Assembly: GCA_950068635.1 (NCBI GenBank)
Contig: CATMIM010000054.1
Span: 1-6,985, forward strand
From: an uncultured Candidatus Poseidoniales archaeon
GTDB lineage: Archaea > Thermoplasmatota > Poseidoniia > Poseidoniales > Thalassarchaeaceae
DNA length: 6,985 nt
Direction: 5' to 3'
Shown: piece by piece, positions 6,583-6,985 of the stretch
How positions within the stretch are numbered: the stretch's first letter is position 1
Layout: every line of letters starts with the position of its first letter
Notes under the pieces: model-generated
The model's input: only the letters and a program-made list of their open reading frames with translations
Databases searched by the model: none
Told to the model about the DNA's origin: nothing
Translations under genes and position numbers: made by a program

Positions 6583-6671
6583 CCGTGGTGCACCGACCCG
6601 CGCTGCCCGGCCGACCGTTTTCAACACAGCGACAGTGAGATGCGTCCAGAACCTCTCTGTCAGCACCGCCC

Positions 6672-6985
6672 TCAGGTGAGCAGAGCGTTGCAGCTGGAGC
6701 AGTGCTCCCTGTTGATCGGGTTACGCGCCCCGCAGTCGAGGCAGAACTTCGTCTCCTTGCCGACGCCCCCTCCACCCCCTGTCGAGGCTGCGAGCGACGC
6801 CATGTCCTTGTCACCCTCAACCGTGACTCCCGCGGGCTCCTTGCCACCACCATAGATCTGTTCGTACTCCTGCGGGGATGCTGGCTTCGGTTCGGGTTTC
6901 GGCTTCGGCTTCGGCTTGGCGACCACCGGTGCTGGCGCCGCCGTCTCCTTCACCTTCTGCGTCCGCGCCGAGTCCTCATCTTTCA
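6672..6985 (-). CDS. C-terminal part of a zinc-ribbon protein (start beyond the right edge)
   Basis: The frame is open from the right edge to a TGA at 6672-6674, giving about 103 residues of the C-terminus. An internal GTG at 6953 exists, but the frame continues past it, so the protein is probably longer. The visible part has a Lys/Pro-rich linker (KPKPKPKPEPKP), a Gly-rich stretch (TGGGGGVG) and then a terminal zinc ribbon with C-x2-C-x10-C-x2-C spacing (FCLDCGARN ... HCSSC), ending NALLT. Such terminal ribbons occur on many archaeal proteins joined to their main domain by a flexible linker, so the ribbon alone does not give the function. dnaJ starts 89 bases downstream on the same strand, so the two may be co-transcribed, although no shared role can be read here. 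Confidence 0.75.
   Translation of the reverse strand, partial: KDEDSARTQKVKETAAPAPVVAKPKPKPKPEPKPASPQEYEQIYGGGKEPAGVTVEGDKDMASLAASTGGGGGVGKETKFCLDCGARNPINREHCSSCNALLT
6885..6920. repeat. Short tandem GGCTTC-type hexamer repeat within coding sequence
   Basis: Imperfect hexamers of the form GGCTTC or GGTTTC follow one another here. On the minus strand they encode the Lys-Pro/Glu-Pro dipeptide run of the zinc-ribbon protein linker. Such a tract can change length by slippage, altering linker length by two residues per unit without breaking the frame. Confidence 0.6.

Noticed and set aside
6580..6666. GTG at 6666 as the start of DnaJ
   Set aside because: DnaJ proteins start almost directly at the J domain. 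The extra 28 residues have no family resemblance and the possible ribosome site is too close to the GTG.
5563..6855. 430-codon plus-strand open frame opposite dnaJ and the zinc-ribbon gene
   Set aside because: It is antisense to a clear DnaJ with all its motifs. Its translation shows no family features, and long antisense frames are expected in G+C-rich coding DNA.

Overview
The window looks like a piece of an archaeal chromosome of high G+C content, joined at its left end to about 1.2 kb of different character. The archaeal call rests on a recognisable archaeosine synthase (ArcS, tRNA G15 modification, an enzyme of Archaea). It is supported by a TATA-like box placed as for a leaderless archaeal mRNA, and by a large secreted, sequon-rich protein held by one membrane helix. 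The gene content would suit a marine euryarchaeon such as the Marine Group II (Poseidoniales) lineage, but that placement is inference.

Left block (1 to about 1200). This part is visibly richer in A+T: 43% G+C in the 60 bases I counted at 1-60, against 67% at 2881-2940. It carries a compact minus-strand gene set: a possible 26-residue leader peptide, a 150-residue coiled-coil protein, and an unrecognised protein with CxxC and CxxH pairs that runs off the left edge. The two larger genes have near-perfect Shine-Dalgarno sequences and overlap, so they look translationally coupled. A TATA-like box precedes them. Upstream of it, 911-1229 is non-coding and highly patterned: five GTTAAC palindromes, two 25-bp near-identical direct repeats and a bulged hairpin. 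I recognise none of the left-block proteins. The block could be the end of an integrated virus or plasmid, or an accessory island.

Centre (1230-5427). arcS on the minus strand and a large membrane-anchored surface protein on the plus strand diverge. Their best starts share one CATG, so the two reading frames overlap by two bases. A TATA-like box for the surface protein lies inside the first codons of arcS. The surface protein has a signal peptide, about four beta-sandwich-like segments, one membrane helix and an unassigned cytoplasmic domain.

Right (5434-6985). A complete type I DnaJ co-chaperone (minus strand) converges on the surface-protein gene with only six bases between stop codons. 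Upstream of dnaJ on the same strand is the C-terminal part of a protein with a Lys-Pro-rich linker and a terminal zinc ribbon. Its start is beyond the right edge. The central and right genes are ordinary housekeeping and surface functions. The most unusual signals are the repeat-rich region at 911-1229 and the small genes it precedes.
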